Shown: positions 17,281 to 26,661, counted from the first letter of the stretch. The stretch: 55,585 nucleotides of DNA from Ruminococcaceae bacterium UBA1417 (GCA_002305575.1 DBPP01000012.1:25266-80850); one strand, 5' to 3'. Notes: generated by a model from the letters alone, not told the origin. Numbers and translations: made by a program.

Positions 17281-18407
17281 ACCATCCACCTCACAATCTC
17301 CACGTGCTTGGAAGTTTCCGTCATTTTGTGGCGTTCGGGCATGTTGCGGTCCTCCGGCAGAATCCAGACGGCCTCGTGCCCGCCGGCGAGCGCTTCGAGC
17401 GTGGGGAGCAGGCGCAGCTTCTGTTCCTTGGAGATCAACACGTACAGGTTGTTTTCCTTGCCGCTGCGTTCCAGTTCGGCGCGCATTATGCCGTCCATCG
17501 GCGGTAAATTGTTTTTGCAGACGAGGCGCGCAAGCTGCCGGCGCATATGAAGGGCGGTGCTGCGGCCGGTAAGTTCGCCGGTGTGCAGCGGCTTGCCGGT
17601 TAAAATATCGGTGCCGTTGCTGCAAATTGTGACGGAGATGCCGTCCTGCAGCATGCGGGCAGCCAAAGCGGCCGCGATCGAGATGGACGTCTCATTCAGC
17701 GTGTCCGTCACAGCGGAGCCGGTGCCTTCGCAGTCGAGCAGCAGGACCACCTGCTGCGACAGCGTCGATTCATGCAGGTTGACAAGCAGGCTGCCGTTGC
17801 GGGCCGAGGCTTTCCAGTTGATGTGCTTCATGGGGTCGGTACGGCGGTAATCGCGGATGCCTGCAAATTCGAACGGGTCATCGTACACGCGCCGCCGGCT
17901 GACGAGCATACCCATAATCCGGCTGTAGGGGATGCGGATCTGTTCGACGGGTAAACGCGCGGGCAGTACGAAAAACGCCGTTGTTTGCGGCATGTGCGTC
18001 ACCAGTTTGTCCTGCATCAGAAAATCGTGGGAGGTAACCGTGGTGGAAGCGATGCGGTAATACCCGCGCTTGCGCGCTCGGAACGGCAGCGTGCGCGTGA
18101 TGCGCTGCTTGACGGAGGCCGTGAAAATATCGCGGCGGTACGTCATGTCGCTGACGGTTGAATTGTCCTCCTCGCGGAAAGCGAGCGCACGGCTCATGTC
18201 AAAGCCGACTTCCAGTACGGGAAGAGGCAGGTATTTGTTATTGACGATGGTTTCCAAGAGGTTGGCGTCTTCGCCGCAAAAGACGTAGTCACGGTCAAAT
18301 TCGATCCGCACGTCAAGGTTTTTGTCCCAGAACTTGCGGAAAAGAAATTTCTGCGCGATAAAAACCACCCCGAGGAGCAGAACGAGAAAGAAGATCGTCA
18401 GAATCAC
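17277..18407 (-). CDS. DUF58 domain protein (vWA-like)
   Basis: The 376-residue protein starts with one membrane helix (ILTIFFLVLLLGVVFIAQKF), followed by a beta-rich region and then the DUF58 signature near residues 195-215, EFAGIRDYRRTDPMKHINWK, and SARNGSLLVN. DUF58 proteins have a von Willebrand factor A-like domain and are always found with MoxR AAA+ ATPases, with which they are thought to form a chaperone or envelope-maturation system. It overlaps MoxR upstream by four bases and the DUF4129-like gene downstream by four bases. Confidence 0.88.
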   Translation of the reverse strand: MILTIFFLVLLLGVVFIAQKFLFRKFWDKNLDVRIEFDRDYVFCGEDANLLETIVNNKYLPLPVLEVGFDMSRALAFREEDNSTVSDMTYRRDIFTASVKQRITRTLPFRARKRGYYRIASTTVTSHDFLMQDKLVTHMPQTTAFFVLPARLPVEQIRIPYSRIMGMLVSRRRVYDDPFEFAGIRDYRRTDPMKHINWKASARNGSLLVNLHESTLSQQVVLLLDCEGTGSAVTDTLNETSISIAAALAARMLQDGISVTICSNGTDILTGKPLHTGELTGRSTALHMRRQLARLVCKNNLPPMDGIMRAELERSGKENNLYVLISKEQKLRLLPTLEALAGGHEAVWILPEDRNMPERHKMTETSKHVEIVRWMV

Positions 18408-19348
18408 TTGGACCAGTCCTCCGTTGGCAGTGGAACGGAAGCCAGTACGTCGGCGATCACCTGCTTCTGGGCGGCAACCATACCGGAAGATCCGCTGAGC
18501 TGAATCCGGTGCGCCAGAACCGGGACGGCGACGGCCTTGATGTCCTCAGGCACAACGTACGTGCCGCCGCGCAGCAGCGCCCACGCCCGCACGGCGCGCA
18601 GCAGTGCGAGGCTGCCGCGGGGGCTGACGCCCATGTCGACGTTTGGCCATTCACGCGTGGCCTGCACGAGCGCAACAAGATAGTCGAGCAGAACCGGATG
18701 TACGTAGATTTCACGCGAGAGGCGTTGCAGTTCAAGTACGTCCGCAGCGGTGCAGACGCCGCCGAGCGTTTCAAGCGGCTCGTCTTTCATGAACCGCAGC
18801 AAAATTGCCTTCTCCTGCTCCTTGGTCGGTGCTTCCATCGAAATGCGCATCAGAAAACGGTCCAGCTGCGCCTCGGGCAGCGGATAGGTGCCGAGTGTTT
18901 CGATGGGGTTCTGCGTTGCAATGACGAAGAACGGCGCCGCAAGCGGCATCGTTTCGCCGTCTACGGTAATCTGCCGCTCGCCCATGCATTCGAGCAAGCT
19001 GGACTGCGTGCGCGGCGTGGCACGGTTGATTTCATCGGCCAGAAGAATGTTGCAGAAGGCCGGGCCGGGGCTGAAGATAAATTCGTTTTCTTTCTGGTTG
19101 AAGTAGTTGAGACCGGTGACGTCGCTGGGCAGCAGGTCGGGCGTGAACTGGATGCGGTTGAATTTTGCCTCCACCGATTTTGCCAGCGATTTGGCGAGCA
19201 CGGTTTTACCCATACCGGGAACATCCTCAATTAGAACGTGTCCGTCAGAAATGAGCGCAGTCAAAAGCAGGCGGATGACCGTTTCAGACCCGATCATGAC
19301 CTTGCCGATATTTTCCTGGATGGCGGCGATACATTTGGAAGCTTCCAT
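18404..19348 (-). CDS. MoxR family AAA+ ATPase
   Basis: The 314-residue product is a MoxR ATPase. Walker A DVPGMGKTVLAKS is at about residues 43-55, Walker B ILLADEINRA near 108, sensor 1 FVIATQNPIE near 150 and the arginine-finger region PEAQLDRFLMR near 165. MoxR proteins act as chaperones with vWA/DUF58 partners. The start at 19348 was chosen because GGGAGGATT lies just before this ATG on the minus strand; an upstream in-frame start would cover that site. The operon promoter lies about 150 bases upstream. Confidence 0.93.
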   Translation of the reverse strand: MEASKCIAAIQENIGKVMIGSETVIRLLLTALISDGHVLIEDVPGMGKTVLAKSLAKSVEAKFNRIQFTPDLLPSDVTGLNYFNQKENEFIFSPGPAFCNILLADEINRATPRTQSSLLECMGERQITVDGETMPLAAPFFVIATQNPIETLGTYPLPEAQLDRFLMRISMEAPTKEQEKAILLRFMKDEPLETLGGVCTAADVLELQRLSREIYVHPVLLDYLVALVQATREWPNVDMGVSPRGSLALLRAVRAWALLRGGTYVVPEDIKAVAVPVLAHRIQLSGSSGMVAAQKQVIADVLASVPLPTEDWSK

Positions 19349-19498
19349 AAAAATCCTCCCGTCTCCTTTTTGCGGAGACATTCCTCTTTCTTTAAGAATT
19401 GACGGCGTGCGGCGGGCGGCCAGAAACGGAGAAAAGGCAAGAATCCACAGGCCAACCGCACAAAAAAATGGGGGAATACACGCGTCTGTTTATCCAAA

Positions 19499-19527
19499 AT
19501 TATACAATGAGCTGCGCAAATTTGCAA
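19499..19527 (-). promoter_or_regulatory. Sigma-A promoter of the MoxR operon
   Basis: Read on the minus strand, -35 TTGCAA (19522-19527) and -10 TATAAT (19499-19504) are spaced by 17 bases. The leader to the moxR start would be about 145 nt. The 400-base gap between moxR and the rpiR-type gene (19349-19749) holds only this promoter, the divergent one at 19630 and their leaders. Confidence 0.65.
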
Positions 19528-19629
19528 GTAGAGCATACAGAATTTCAAGTGTTTTACCTCCAAAATGCATCGAAAAGCAAATTCCCTGCAAAAAATACGT
19601 GTTTTTACACAGAAGAACGCAACAGGCGC

Positions 19630-19658
19630 TTGATTTTTGCAGGCGTATCCGCTAAAAT
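19630..19658 (+). promoter_or_regulatory. Sigma-A promoter of the rpiR-cmk-ispH operon
   Basis: The -35 box TTGATT (19630-19635) and -10 box TAAAAT (19653-19658) are 17 bases apart. The leader contains a small hairpin CCTGC/GCAGG near 19706-19722 before the ribosome site AAAGGAAGG. Confidence 0.65.
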
Positions 19659-19749
19659 AAACATAATGGCGTTTTATGCGCATACATGAACGCAAAACGG
19701 GAGCGCCTGCAAACCGGCAGGACTCCGTCCCAAAGGAAGGAAACGAAAC

Positions 19750-20628
19750 ATGAACATTCAGCTAACGGACAGGATCAAGCAAAATGCGAGATCATTCTCC
19801 AAAGGGCAGCGGCTGATCGCGCGGTATATCGAGGAACACTACGATAAGGTGGCTTTCATGACTGCTTCCAAGCTCGGCGCGGTGGTCGGTGTGAGCGAAT
19901 CCACGGTTGTGCGTTTTGCAACGGAGATCGGCTATTCCGGGTATCCGGCGTTGCAGCAGGCGATGCAGGAGATGATCCGCAACCGCCTGACCAGTGTGCA
20001 GCGGCTGGAAATCACCTCGGCCAATACCCCCCTTGAGCGGCTGTTGGATGCCTCGCTTGAACAGGATATCGACATTATCCGACGCACTAAGGAGACCGTG
20101 TCCCACGAGGCATTTTATCAGGCCGCAAGTGCGCTGGTCGGCGCGAAGCGCGTATATGTGATTGGTGCGGGCAGCTCGCTCGCTCTGGCCACATTTTTGG
20201 CGCACTACCTGTCTTTGATTTTTGATTCCGTGCAGTTGATCAGCGCGACCAGTGAAGCGCAGATTTTGCAGCAGCTTGTCCACATTGGCAAAGGGGATGC
20301 GCTGATTGGCATCAGCTTCCCGCGCTATTCCAAAAAGGCCGCCAAGGCGCTGCGCTATGCGTCGGACCGCGGCGCGTCGGTCATTGCAATCACAGACAGC
20401 ACGCTTTCGCCGCTCGCTTCCTGCGCGCAGCAGGTGCTTCTGGCCAAGAGCGATATGGTTTCGTTCGTCGATTCGCTGGTCGGACCGCTTGCGCTGATTA
20501 ACGCGCTGATCGTTACCGTGGCGATCCAGAAGAAGGAGGAGGTATCCAAGACCCTCTGCGATCTGGAAAATATCTGGGATGAATACGGCGTTTACGAAAA
20601 GGTGGAAAATAAGAGCGATGACGCATAA
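19750..20628 (+). CDS. MurR/RpiR family transcriptional regulator
   Basis: The 292-residue protein has an N-terminal helix-turn-helix domain (residues 1-80; TASKLGAVVGVSESTVVRFA is the recognition region) and a C-terminal SIS sugar-phosphate isomerase fold (about 125-260, starting RVYVIGAGSSLALATFLAHY). RpiR-type regulators sense phosphorylated sugars and control sugar or cell-wall metabolism genes. It is the first gene of a run reaching to ispH/rpsA, and the next gene begins within its last 11 bases. No sugar gene lies beside it, so its targets are unclear. Confidence 0.88.
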   Translation: MNIQLTDRIKQNARSFSKGQRLIARYIEEHYDKVAFMTASKLGAVVGVSESTVVRFATEIGYSGYPALQQAMQEMIRNRLTSVQRLEITSANTPLERLLDASLEQDIDIIRRTKETVSHEAFYQAASALVGAKRVYVIGAGSSLALATFLAHYLSLIFDSVQLISATSEAQILQQLVHIGKGDALIGISFPRYSKKAAKALRYASDRGASVIAITDSTLSPLASCAQQVLLAKSDMVSFVDSLVGPLALINALIVTVAIQKKEEVSKTLCDLENIWDEYGVYEKVENKSDDA

Positions 20629-21853
20629 TGCATACGACGCGGTGGTCGTTGGGGGAGGCGCGGCCGGCATGATGGCCGCGATTGTGGCGGCGGAGCGCGG
20701 TCGGAAGGTGCTGCTCGTGGAGAAGAATGACCGGCTCGGCCGGAAACTCCGCATCACCGGAAAAGGGCGGTGCAATGTGACAAACCATTGCGAACCGCGC
20801 ACGGTCATTGAATCCACGCCGGGCAACGGCCGGTTTCTGTACGGGGCGTTGCAGGCGTTCCCGCCGGTGGAAACGATGCGCTTCTTCGAAGGTCTCGGCG
20901 TACCGCTCAAAACGGAGCGCGGAAACCGTGTCTTTCCGGTTTCCGACAATGCGCATGATGTCGCCGACGCGCTGGCGCGACGTTTGCGGGCGCTGTGCGT
21001 GCCGGTGGTGCAGGGGACGGTTCGCACCGTGTGTGTGGAAAATGGCGCGGTGACCGGCGTAGAGACCGATAGGGCTGTTTACTGTGCACCAGCGGTGCTG
21101 CTCGCCTGTGGCGGGGCTTCCTATCCCGGCACCGGCTCGAACGGCGACGGTGCGCGGCTTGCGAAGGCGCTCGGCCATACGGTGGTGCCGCTTCGACCGT
21201 CGCTGGTGGCACTCGTATCGGACGATACCGACTGCCCGGCTATGCAGGGGCTTTCGTTGCGCAATTGTGGGGTAACGGTTTGGGAGAACGGGAAGAAGAA
21301 GCCGGTGTATACGGATTTCGGCGAATTGCTCTTCACGCATTTCGGCCTTTCCGGCCCGACGATTCTCAGCGCGAGCGCGCACATGCGCACGATGGAGCCG
21401 GGTCGGTATACAGTGGAGATCGACCTTAAGCCTGCGCTCGACGATGAACAACTTGACCAGCGGCTGCTGCGTGATCTGGAGAAAAATAAGAACCGGAACT
21501 TCAGCAACGCGCTCGACGAGTTGCTGCCGCAGAAGATGATTCCGGTTGTGGTGCGCCGCTCAGGTATTCCACCGCAAGAGAAGTGCAACGCGGTCACGCG
21601 CGCACAGCGCGCGGCGCTCCGCACGGTGCTCAAGCATTTTGCTGTGCGGGTTGCAGGCTTTGGCCCGCTTTCCGGTGCGATTGTCACGGCGGGTGGTGTG
21701 TCCGTCAAGGAGATTGACCCGAAAACCATGCGATCCAAGCAGATTAACGGCCTGTTTTTTGCCGGAGAGATCATCGATGTCGACGCCTATACGGGTGGCT
21801 TTAATCTGCAAATCGCTTTTTCCACCGGCTATGTGGCCGGATCCAATTTATAA
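20618..21853 (+). CDS. HI0933/BaiN-like NAD(P)/FAD-dependent oxidoreductase
   Basis: This 411-residue flavoprotein begins with an FAD-binding Rossmann motif, VVVGGGAAGMMAAIVAAERG, and has the family motif GRKLRITGKGRCNVTN just after it. The C-terminus carries the second FAD contact, GLFFAGEIIDVDAYTGGFNL. Family members include BaiN-like reductases, but most have no defined substrate. The ATG at 20618 overlaps the regulator gene by 11 bases; an upstream in-frame start lies within it. It precedes cmk, an order common in clostridia. Confidence 0.87.
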   Translation: MTHNAYDAVVVGGGAAGMMAAIVAAERGRKVLLVEKNDRLGRKLRITGKGRCNVTNHCEPRTVIESTPGNGRFLYGALQAFPPVETMRFFEGLGVPLKTERGNRVFPVSDNAHDVADALARRLRALCVPVVQGTVRTVCVENGAVTGVETDRAVYCAPAVLLACGGASYPGTGSNGDGARLAKALGHTVVPLRPSLVALVSDDTDCPAMQGLSLRNCGVTVWENGKKKPVYTDFGELLFTHFGLSGPTILSASAHMRTMEPGRYTVEIDLKPALDDEQLDQRLLRDLEKNKNRNFSNALDELLPQKMIPVVVRRSGIPPQEKCNAVTRAQRAALRTVLKHFAVRVAGFGPLSGAIVTAGGVSVKEIDPKTMRSKQINGLFFAGEIIDVDAYTGGFNLQIAFSTGYVAGSNL

Positions 21854-21877
21854 ATATTAAAAGGAAGATTGTTATTT

Positions 21878-22540
21878 ATGTTTGCAATTGCAATTGACGG
21901 CCCCGCGGGTGCGGGAAAAAGCAGCGTAGCCAAGGCCGCGGCCAAAGCGCTCGGGTTTATTTATGTGGATACGGGTGCGCTGTATAGAACGGTGGCGCTG
22001 TATATGCTGCGCCAAAACATCGAACCTTCCGACGCCCAGGCGGTAGAGCACGCGCTGCCGGCCATTTCTGTGGACTTGCGCCACGAGGCGGATGGACAGC
22101 ATGTGTGGCTGTGCGGCGAGGATGTGACGGACGCAATCCGCACGCCGCAGGTTTCGATGGCGGCATCCGCGGTTTCGGCGATTCCCGCCGTGCGCAAATT
22201 TCTGTTTTCGCTGCAAACCGGCATGGCGGAGCGGTATAATGTGTTGATGGACGGCCGGGATATCGGGACGGTCGTACTGCCCAATGCGCAGGTGAAAATC
22301 TTCCTGACCGCGTCCGCGGAGGAGCGTGCGCGCCGGCGCTGCCTCGAGCTGGAACAGAAGGGCGAGCCGGTCGATTATGACCAGACGCTTCGCGAAATCC
22401 GCCAGCGCGACGAGCAGGATATGAACCGGGAAACGGCGCCCTTGAAGCCTGCGCCGGACAGCATTCTGCTCGATACGTCCGATCTGGATTTTGACGGCGC
22501 CGTACAACGCCTGCTGGAAATCGTGCGGGAAAGGAGCTGA
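21878..22540 (+). CDS. cmk: Cytidylate kinase
   Basis: The 220-residue product is (d)CMP kinase, which phosphorylates CMP and dCMP with ATP in pyrimidine salvage. The P-loop is IDGPAGAGKSSVAKAAAK at residues 6-23, followed by YVDTGALYRTVAL; MDGRDIGTVVLPNA and the lid region ERARRRCLEL are also typical. AAGGAAG precedes the ATG at 21878; a TTG nine bases earlier is in frame but badly placed. It sits five bases before plsC, in the standard clostridial order cmk-plsC-ispH. Confidence 0.95.
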   Translation: MFAIAIDGPAGAGKSSVAKAAAKALGFIYVDTGALYRTVALYMLRQNIEPSDAQAVEHALPAISVDLRHEADGQHVWLCGEDVTDAIRTPQVSMAASAVSAIPAVRKFLFSLQTGMAERYNVLMDGRDIGTVVLPNAQVKIFLTASAEERARRRCLELEQKGEPVDYDQTLREIRQRDEQDMNRETAPLKPAPDSILLDTSDLDFDGAVQRLLEIVRERS

Positions 22541-22545
22541 AAACC

Positions 22546-23205
22546 GTGGACGTAAAGCGAAAGAAGCTTCCGTGGTGGTACTTCCTTGCGAAGTATGTGC
22601 TGCTCTTTTTCTTCAAGGCCTTCCATCCATACCGTATCGTCGGCAAGGAAAATATGCCGCTTTCCGGCCGCACACTGATTTGCTCAAACCACGTTACGCT
22701 GGCAGATCCGATTTATCTCGGGTGTGCCCTGCCGGGCCGGCAGCTGCACTATATGGCGAAGGCAGAGCTTTTCAAAAACAAGGTGGCCAGCTTCTTTTTG
22801 AAAGGGCTCGGCGCGTTTCCGATTGCGCGCGGTACGGGCGGCGCGGAGGGTATCCAAACGGCCATTCACCTGCTGAACGATGAGACGGTTGTCTGTATGT
22901 TCCCGGAAGGGACGCGCTCGAAAACCGGTGAGCCACTGAACCCAAAGACAGGTGTTGCCATGCTGGCGTATAAGACGAAATGCACGATTGTACCGGTTGC
23001 GATTGTCGGAGAGGGCGGAAGACCGCCGCGCATTTTTAAGAAGATGGTGATCAACATTGGCAAGCCGATTCCGTTCGAATCGCTCGGTTTGACGGAAGAA
23101 TCCAACATGCTGTACCGCCGTGCCTCCCGCGAGATCTTTGAGCATGTGAAAGCGCTGCGGGCGGAAGGCATTGATATTATGGAGAACAGGTGGAAATCCG
23201 TATGA
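22546..23205 (+). CDS. plsC: 1-acylglycerol-3-phosphate acyltransferase
   Basis: A 219-residue PlsC-family acyltransferase that makes phosphatidic acid from lysophosphatidic acid at the inner membrane face. The NHVTLADP block (NHx4D motif) is at about residues 46-53, and the second conserved block FPEGTRSKTGE near residue 122. An N-terminal hydrophobic segment (WYFLAKYVLLFFFKAF) may anchor it. The start is GTG at 22546, preceded by GGAAAGGAG. The stop overlaps the next start as ATGA. Confidence 0.93.
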   Translation: MDVKRKKLPWWYFLAKYVLLFFFKAFHPYRIVGKENMPLSGRTLICSNHVTLADPIYLGCALPGRQLHYMAKAELFKNKVASFFLKGLGAFPIARGTGGAEGIQTAIHLLNDETVVCMFPEGTRSKTGEPLNPKTGVAMLAYKTKCTIVPVAIVGEGGRPPRIFKKMVINIGKPIPFESLGLTEESNMLYRRASREIFEHVKALRAEGIDIMENRWKSV

Positions 23206-25127
23206 TACGCGTAGCCAAAACCGCAGGGTTCTGCTTCGGCGTAAACCGCGCGGTCGAAACCGTGTATGATCTGCTCCGGCAAGGTGCGCGCGTGTGCACG
23301 CTCGGACCGATTATCCACAACCCGCAACTCGTCGAAAGCCTTTCCGCACGTGGTGTGCGCATCATTCACAGTCCCGAGGAGGCGCGGCCGGGGGAGACCG
23401 TTGTCATCCGCTCCCACGGTGTCCCGCCGCAGGTGCTCGAAAAGCTGGAGTCGCTTTGCGTCCCTGTGGTGGATGCTACCTGTCCGTTTGTGGAAAAAAT
23501 CCACGGACTTGTCTCGAAAAATTCGGCGGCGGGGCGGCATTTGCTGTTGGCCGGCGACGCAGGACATCCCGAGGTACAGGGCATTCTCGGCTGCTGTAAA
23601 GGGACGTACGACACCTTTATGACGGCACAGGCGCTCGAAAAAATTTTCGAAGCGCGGCCGGAACTCAGAGAAATTCCTGTTTTTTTCTGCCAACAGACTA
23701 CTTTTAACGTGGAAGAATGGGAAAAATGTTTGTTTTTCATCAAAAAGGTATGTACAAACGCTTCTGTTTTTGATACAATATGTAATGCGACCGCGAATCG
23801 TCAGCAGGAGGCCAAATTGCTTTCCGCAGAATGCGACCTGATGCTGGTGGTCGGCGGCCGCCAAAGCTCGAATACGGCCAAGCTGCGCGACGTTTGCGCG
23901 GCGTCCTGTGAGACCTATCTCATCGAGACGGCGGACGAGCTTTATGCGCTGCCCGTGAGGGGCAAGAGCAACATTGGCATAACTGCGGGCGCATCGACGC
24001 CGGCAAGCATAATAAAGGAGGTACTTGTTACCATGACAGACATCAACGAAACCAATGAGCTTAATTTTGAGGAGATGCTTGAGGAATCACTCAAGAGCTT
24101 AAATACAGACGAAAAGGTGCACGGTGTTGTAGTTGGCATTTCTCCTACCGAAGTGTATGTGGACGTCGGTAGGAAGCAGGCTGGCTTTATTCCGGCTTCC
24201 GAGCTCTCTTCGGATCCCGGCGCAAAGCCGGAGGATCTCGTCAAGATTGGCGATGAGATGGACCTGCTCATCATGAAGACAAACGACCAGGAAGGCACCA
24301 TCATGCTCTCCAAGAAGCGCATCGACGCGATCAAGGGCTGGGAGGACATTGCAGCGGCGATGGACGCTGAGGAAATCCTCACCGGCAAGGTCACCGAGAT
24401 CGTCAAGGGCGGCGTGATTGTCCTGTACAATGGCATCCGTGTCTTTATCCCGGCTTCGCAGGCTGTTGCCAATCGCGGCGACGATCTCGAAGCGTTGAAG
24501 GATACGGAAGTCCAGTTCCGCATCATTGAAGTCAACCGTCAGCGCAGACGTGCGGTCGGTTCTATCCGTTCCGTGCTCCGCGAAAAGAAGAAGGCCGCGC
24601 AGGCTAAATTCTGGGAGACGGTTGAAGAGGGTCAGGAGTTTACCGGTACGGTCAAGTCCCTGACGAATTTCGGCGCGTTTGTGGACCTCGGCGGTGTCGA
24701 TGGTATGGTGCATATTTCCGAGCTTTCCTGGAACCGCATCAAGCACCCCAGCGAGGTCGTTTCGGTCGGCGATACGGTGCATGTTTATGTAAAGAGCCTG
24801 GATCGCGAAAACGGCAAGATCTCCCTTGGCTACAAGAAGGCGGAAGATAATCCGTGGGAAATCCTCAGAAATCAGTATCCGGTTGGCACGGTTTGCGATG
24901 CGACCATCGTGGGGATGACGACGTTCGGCGCGTTTGCGAAGATCCTGCCGGGTATCGATGGCCTGATTCACATTTCCCAGATTGCGGACAAGAGAATTGA
25001 AAAGCCGCAGGATGTCCTGAAGATTGGTGAGACGGTCAAGGTCAAGATTACCGAGATCGATTTTGAGAAGAAGCGCGTCTCTCTTTCCATTCGCGCGCTC
25101 CTCGACGAACAGGCTTCTCAGGAATAA
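23202..25127 (+). CDS. ispH: Fusion of IspH (HMBPP reductase) and ribosomal protein S1
   Basis: This 641-residue protein joins two housekeeping functions. Residues 1-275 are IspH, which reduces HMBPP to IPP and DMAPP in the last MEP-pathway step; the three iron-sulfur cysteines are C11, C94 and C194, with active-site histidines H39, H72 and H122. Residues 290-635 hold four S1 RNA-binding domains, for example FTGTVKSLTNFGAFVDLGG and DATIVGMTTFGAFAKI, as in bacterial ribosomal protein S1. The fusion is known in clostridia. The ATG at 23202 overlaps plsC as ATGA. An AAAGGAGG site at 24014 sits before an in-frame ATG at 24033 exactly at the domain boundary, so a separate S1 protein could also be made. 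Confidence 0.94.
   Translation: MIRVAKTAGFCFGVNRAVETVYDLLRQGARVCTLGPIIHNPQLVESLSARGVRIIHSPEEARPGETVVIRSHGVPPQVLEKLESLCVPVVDATCPFVEKIHGLVSKNSAAGRHLLLAGDAGHPEVQGILGCCKGTYDTFMTAQALEKIFEARPELREIPVFFCQQTTFNVEEWEKCLFFIKKVCTNASVFDTICNATANRQQEAKLLSAECDLMLVVGGRQSSNTAKLRDVCAASCETYLIETADELYALPVRGKSNIGITAGASTPASIIKEVLVTMTDINETNELNFEEMLEESLKSLNTDEKVHGVVVGISPTEVYVDVGRKQAGFIPASELSSDPGAKPEDLVKIGDEMDLLIMKTNDQEGTIMLSKKRIDAIKGWEDIAAAMDAEEILTGKVTEIVKGGVIVLYNGIRVFIPASQAVANRGDDLEALKDTEVQFRIIEVNRQRRRAVGSIRSVLREKKKAAQAKFWETVEEGQEFTGTVKSLTNFGAFVDLGGVDGMVHISELSWNRIKHPSEVVSVGDTVHVYVKSLDRENGKISLGYKKAEDNPWEILRNQYPVGTVCDATIVGMTTFGAFAKILPGIDGLIHISQIADKRIEKPQDVLKIGETVKVKITEIDFEKKRVSLSIRALLDEQASQE
24014..24035 (+). promoter_or_regulatory. 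Internal ribosome binding site and start for a stand-alone S1 protein
   Basis: AAAGGAGG (24014-24021) is followed after 11 bases by ATG at 24033, in frame at codon 278 of the fusion, and the peptide from there begins MTDINETNELNFEEMLEES, just before the first S1 domain. The site is as good as any gene start in the window. Its use is inference. Confidence 0.6.
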
Positions 25128-25146
25128 TTCATAGTCCTATTGTATT

Positions 25147-25174
25147 GCAGGGTGGTTCTTGCCACCCTGCTTTA
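25147..25174 (+). terminator. Terminator after the ispH-S1 gene
   Basis: A nine-base GC-rich stem GCAGGGTGG/CCACCCTGC with a six-base loop is followed by a short TTTATAT tract. Confidence 0.7.
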
Positions 25175-25248
25175 TATGATGGATCCGCTTTCAGCGCACA
25201 GATCAAAAACGGGGCTTTGCGGCACCGTTACCGGAGGAACATAACAAG

Positions 25249-26661
25249 ATGAAGCGAGTTAAAAAACCAGTGTTTTTTGTTATCGCGGCTTTGATCCTCG
25301 CCCTGACCTATACGGCGGTTTTCGGCGTTTATACACAGAACGGCGATACGAAGAACACATGGATCAAGAGCATCAGCGATATTCGCTGGGGCATCGATAT
25401 TCGCGGCGGCGTGGAGGCTACCTTCAGCCCGGCGGAGGACATCGACGCAACGGCAGAGCAGCTTGAAGCGGCCAAGGCCATCATTGAGCTGCGCATGGTA
25501 TCGAAGAGCATTACCGATTATGAGATTTATACGGATGAGGCGAACGACCGAATCATCGTCCGCTTCCCGTGGAAGAGCGATGAGGCGGATTTCGACCCTG
25601 AAACCGCCATTGAGGAGATTTCCGCAACGGCGCTCCTGACGTTCCGCGAGGGAATGGAGTACGAAACCCAGACGGTGGATGAATCCGGCAATGTCGTTTA
25701 CCAGACGCCAACCGGCACAACGGCGGAGAACGTCATCCTCGAAGGCAGTGATGTGGTTGAGGCGACGCCGGTGATGCAGCAGGACCCGACAACCGGCAGC
25801 TATAGCTATGCCATTTCGCTTAAGTTCTCGGAAGAGGGGACGGAAAAATTTGCCGAGGCGACAGAACGGCTCAAGGGCCAGACCATCTCCATCTGGATGG
25901 ACGACATCATGATCTCCTACCCCACGGTGGAAGCAGTCATTACAGACGGTCAGGCTTCCATTACCGGTAACTTTACAGCGGAGAGCGCTTCGGAACTTGC
26001 CGCAAAGATCCAGGGCGGCGCGCTTCCGTTTGCGCTCCAGACTTCGGATTTCAGCACGGTGAATCCGACCATCGGCCTGCAGTCGCTGGATGCAATGATG
26101 ATGGCGGGCCTGATTGCGTTTGCGGTCATTGGGGTCTTTATGATTCTCGTGTTCCGCCTGCCGGGTTTTGTCTCGGTGCTGACGCTGCTCGGCCAGATGG
26201 CCATCACGTTTGCGGCGGTTTCCGGTTATTTCCCGTTTGTCAACAGCTTTACCATGACGCTACCCGGTATTGCTGGCATTATCCTTTCGGTCGGCGTCGG
26301 CGTTGATGCGAATATCATCACGGCGAGCCGCATTAAGGAGGAACTGTACACCGGTAAAACGTTGGACGGCGCAATTCACAGAGGTTGCTCGAACAGCTTG
26401 TGGTCGATCGTAGACGGCAACATCACGATCATGATCGTTGCGTTGATGCTGATCGGCGTCTTCGGTCCGTCGAATATTCTTTCTCAGATTTTCGGTGCTT
26501 CCACCACCGGCGCGATCTATTCCTTTGGCTATACGCTTCTGGTCGGTGTCATCGGCAACTTTATCATGGGCGTGTTCTGCTCGCGTCTGATGATCAAATC
26601 GCTTTCCGGCTTCAAGCCGCTTCGCAGAAAATGGCTGTTTGGAGGTTCGGATAAGGCATGA
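25249..26661 (+). CDS. secD: Protein translocase subunit SecD
   Basis: The 470-residue product is SecD, which with SecF uses the proton gradient to pull exported proteins through SecYEG. It has one N-terminal membrane helix (residues 8-28), a large outer domain containing the conserved DIRGGVEATF block (the D-x-RGG motif near residue 52), and a C-terminal cluster of five helices from residue 280 with GVGVDANIITASRIKEEL. CCGGAGG precedes the ATG. The gene overlaps secF by four bases. Length is typical of Gram-positive SecD. Confidence 0.95.
   Translation: MKRVKKPVFFVIAALILALTYTAVFGVYTQNGDTKNTWIKSISDIRWGIDIRGGVEATFSPAEDIDATAEQLEAAKAIIELRMVSKSITDYEIYTDEANDRIIVRFPWKSDEADFDPETAIEEISATALLTFREGMEYETQTVDESGNVVYQTPTGTTAENVILEGSDVVEATPVMQQDPTTGSYSYAISLKFSEEGTEKFAEATERLKGQTISIWMDDIMISYPTVEAVITDGQASITGNFTAESASELAAKIQGGALPFALQTSDFSTVNPTIGLQSLDAMMMAGLIAFAVIGVFMILVFRLPGFVSVLTLLGQMAITFAAVSGYFPFVNSFTMTLPGIAGIILSVGVGVDANIITASRIKEELYTGKTLDGAIHRGCSNSLWSIVDGNITIMIVALMLIGVFGPSNILSQIFGASTTGAIYSFGYTLLVGVIGNFIMGVFCSRLMIKSLSGFKPLRRKWLFGGSDKA

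Noticed and set aside
19382..19695. Open frames on both strands between the MoxR and RpiR-type genes
   Set aside because: They overlap two good divergent promoters and leaders; no domain.
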